Shown here piece by piece: positions 17,060-18,433 of a DNA stretch of 18,433 nucleotides. The stretch is from Bacteroidetes bacterium UBA2364 (GTDB lineage: Bacteria; Bacteroidota; Rhodothermia; Rhodothermales; UBA2364), in assembly GCA_002344075.1 (NCBI GenBank), contig DDTM01000110.1, positions 1 through 18,433 of the forward strand. Reading direction: 5' to 3'. The notes beneath the pieces were generated by a model, which saw only the letters and a program-made list of their open reading frames with translations, searched no databases and was not told the origin of the DNA. How positions within the stretch are numbered: the stretch's first letter is position 1; each line of letters begins with the position of its first letter. A program made the position numbers and the translations under genes.

Positions 17060-17144
17060 CCCCTTATCCGCGATGTTTTCTTTTCTCTATACGCATGCTC
17101 CGTTTTGATTAAAAAAATATGGGCTATCCGCTGTCAGCGATCCA

Positions 17145-18221
17145 TTAGGATGCAGCACGAAATGTACTGTCGGCATGTAGTGACACAGGAATTTTGGCTC
17201 CCAGTGACGATGGTTGGTGGTTTTCTTTATTACGAACCGGAAGTGAGAAGGGTGTAGGAGCAAAACCGTGAAGGGTATAAGTAAGGTTCTGGATGGTTCC
17301 CTTTTTTGTTTTGGAACTACTAAGTAATGTACTGAGCAGTTGGTTGTATTCACCTTCTGTTTGTGGAATGTGTTGCAAAGAGCGGCTGTACCGCATCACG
17401 GTATTGCTCATTCCTGGGGTCACTTCCAGAACTAAGCGTGGAGAGGCTATATCTTGTACGTCTTCCAGTACATTTCGTACCAGAGAGGCGATGCACTCGG
17501 CAAAGAAGTCGTTTTTTTGGGCATTGGTAGAAAGAGCCAATGAGCGACGTATTGAAACGGGTGGTACAAAATTGTGCAACTCTCGGTCGTAGGAAGGCGG
17601 GTGAAGGGCAGTAAAGACAATTCTTCCGTCTTCGCCATACCGGCTAATCCAGTATTCCAAGGTCCAGTCTATGACCGTACCTAATGTGGAGTATCCGTCG
17701 GCTTCTAGTCGGTCTAAGATTTCGGTATTAAATAGCCATGCACGTAATACATCTATGCTGCAAGTGGCCAAAAAATCGCGCCCCATACCGTCTGGGATAT
17801 CGGTTAATTGTCCGGGGAGGCTATACATGGCAGCAAATTTTGCAGTTGACAAATTTTCCCCACATCCCACCCTTGCATGGAGTTGTTCCGCCAAATCCAC
17901 CGCTTCTTCGGAAGTTAGGTATCGAAAAACCAACTGCCCTGGTGCAATCGGATACATAAAAGGAGTTAGGGCATAGACCTCCTGAATTACTTCGTGCCAC
18001 ACACGGGTACATTCAACAGGGTCCAAAGATTCAAAGAGGGCGCCCTGAAAGCGGGATCGTGCCTCGTCTAAAGGGGTTCCGGCCATAAGACCAGCCTCCG
18101 CAAGATCGGGCGTCCGTGAGACAATCCTGTTTCGCTGGAAAGCAGCGGTTTTATGTGTGCGGCTATGTTGGCGGGCGATGACCCAGGCCGGAAAATCTTG
18201 AATGTAGAGGTAACCGATCAT
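17145..18221 (-). CDS. Catalytically inactive Y-family DNA polymerase-like protein (ImuB-like)
   Basis: The 358-residue protein follows the Y-family order. The palm starts with MIGYLYIQDFPAWV. AEAGLMAGTPLDEARSRF (41-58) matches the GxRxGMPLxxA segment. The second palm strand is TPFMYPIAPGQLVF (86-99). A small helix-hairpin-helix-type thumb is at about 140-196 (IDVLRAWLFNTEILDRLEAD ... YWISRYGEDG). A little-finger-like domain runs from about 210 to 320 (VPPVSIRRSLAL ... LTYTLHGFAP). The three metal-binding carboxylates are missing: the first Asp is Ile7, and the Asp-Glu pair is Gly95-Gln96. Family knowledge: ImuB is a Y-family homologue that lost polymerase activity and works with ImuA and DnaE2 in damage-induced mutagenesis. 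This gene is shorter than typical ImuB and stands alone, with a terminator behind it. Homology is judged by eye. The start at 18221 lacks a Shine-Dalgarno but gives the correct palm N-terminus. Confidence 0.72.
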   Translation of the reverse strand: MIGYLYIQDFPAWVIARQHSRTHKTAAFQRNRIVSRTPDLAEAGLMAGTPLDEARSRFQGALFESLDPVECTRVWHEVIQEVYALTPFMYPIAPGQLVFRYLTSEEAVDLAEQLHARVGCGENLSTAKFAAMYSLPGQLTDIPDGMGRDFLATCSIDVLRAWLFNTEILDRLEADGYSTLGTVIDWTLEYWISRYGEDGRIVFTALHPPSYDRELHNFVPPVSIRRSLALSTNAQKNDFFAECIASLVRNVLEDVQDIASPRLVLEVTPGMSNTVMRYSRSLQHIPQTEGEYNQLLSTLLSSSKTKKGTIQNLTYTLHGFAPTPFSLPVRNKENHQPSSLGAKIPVSLHADSTFRAAS

Positions 18222-18289
18222 TTTGGTATGGGCTTATGGTTGATTGCTGGCCCCATTTTACGGCAAGAATAATCATTGCACAATAGTTA

Positions 18290-18300
18290 CACATATGTAT
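18290..18300 (+). repeat. 11-bp direct repeat CACATATGTAT, copy 1
   Basis: Identical to 18413-18423, 123 bp downstream. The core ACATATGT is palindromic. Both copies follow a GTTA (GTTA-CACATATGTAT, GTTATC-CACATATGTAT). Confidence 0.6.
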
Positions 18301-18309
18301 TTTGTATTT

Positions 18310-18318
18310 TGTGGATAA
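18310..18318 (-). promoter_or_regulatory. DnaA box, perfect consensus
   Basis: The + strand reads TGTGGATAA, the exact reverse complement of the consensus TTATCCACA. Confidence 0.7.
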
Positions 18319-18407
18319 GAATTTGTATAGGGGGATTTGAATTAGCACACGTTTGTCTTTGAAAAAACTATACTTGTGAGCAGAAAATAAAAATAGCAAT
18401 TAACATG

Positions 18408-18416
18408 TTATCCACA
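18408..18416 (+). promoter_or_regulatory. DnaA box, perfect consensus
   Basis: TTATCCACA matches the high-affinity DnaA consensus at all nine positions. It overlaps the second copy of the CACATATGTAT repeat by four bases. Confidence 0.7.
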
Positions 18417-18423
18417 TATGTAT
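18413..18423 (+). repeat. 11-bp direct repeat CACATATGTAT, copy 2
   Basis: Second copy of the repeat at 18290-18300, overlapping the end of the right-hand DnaA box and followed by an A-rich stretch. Confidence 0.6.
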
Positions 18424-18433
18424 AAAAAAATAT

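Larger units (their letters stand above)
18222..18433. other. Candidate replication origin or DnaA-regulated promoter region
   Basis: No gene is visible in these 212 bp up to the window edge. Two perfect DnaA boxes lie in opposite orientation at 18310-18318 and 18408-18416, 98 bp apart. An 11-bp repeat, CACATATGTAT, occurs at 18290-18300 and 18413-18423, the second copy overlapping the right-hand box. The last 70 bp are very AT-rich, as expected of an unwinding element. The leftward polymerase-like gene must also be transcribed from here. Whether dnaA follows to the right cannot be seen. Confidence 0.5.

Noticed and set aside
1..18433. CRISPR arrays, insertion sequences, prophage genes or integrase/attachment sites
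   Set aside because: I saw no regularly spaced repeats, transposase or phage proteins, or tRNA-end duplications on either strand.

Overview
The window looks like chromosomal DNA from a Gram-negative member of the Bacteroidota or the related Rhodothermota. The grounds are a hybrid two-component system, a TonB-dependent receptor paired with a DUF4249 lipoprotein, a DUF5916 outer-membrane protein, and a near absence of Shine-Dalgarno sequences. GC is in the mid to high forties by eye in most places. I cannot name genus or species.

Left part (1-5160, all +): a class III PLP aminotransferase, tRNA-Val(GAC) with its own terminator, then the translation cluster thrS - infC - rpmI - rplT (threonyl-tRNA synthetase, IF-3, L35, L20), closed by a good intrinsic terminator. 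infC almost certainly starts at a rare AUC codon; the first conventional start would cut into the conserved IF-3 N-terminal domain. rplT is the only clear gene here with a strong, well-spaced Shine-Dalgarno.

Middle part (5330-15570, all +): an envelope and regulation block. It holds a DUF5916 protein (CBM9-like domain plus predicted outer-membrane barrel), a 1370-residue hybrid two-component regulator (periplasmic propeller, Y_Y_Y domain, histidine kinase, receiver, AraC-type DNA-binding domain), a TonB-dependent receptor with an N-terminal carboxypeptidase-regulatory-like domain, and a DUF4249 lipoprotein. A reasonable inference is that the regulator senses something in the periplasm and controls the receptor/lipoprotein pair. 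No SusD and no glycoside hydrolase is visible. About 1 kb of the regulator's sensor region is strikingly AT-rich compared with the rest of the same gene.

Right part (15575-18221, all -): a two-gene unit (GNAT acetyltransferase, then a secreted protein with an LPGWGQ motif) joined by a TAATG stop/start overlap, and a separate monocistronic gene with its own terminator. That last gene has the fold order of a Y-family DNA polymerase, closest in style to ImuB, but lacks all three catalytic carboxylates. The 212 bp upstream of it (18222-18433) has no gene, is AT-rich at its end, and carries two perfect DnaA boxes (TTATCCACA) in opposite orientation plus an 11-bp direct repeat. This makes it a candidate replication origin or DnaA-controlled promoter.

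The two observations most worth follow-up are the inactive stand-alone Y-family polymerase-like protein and the DnaA-box region it is transcribed away from.
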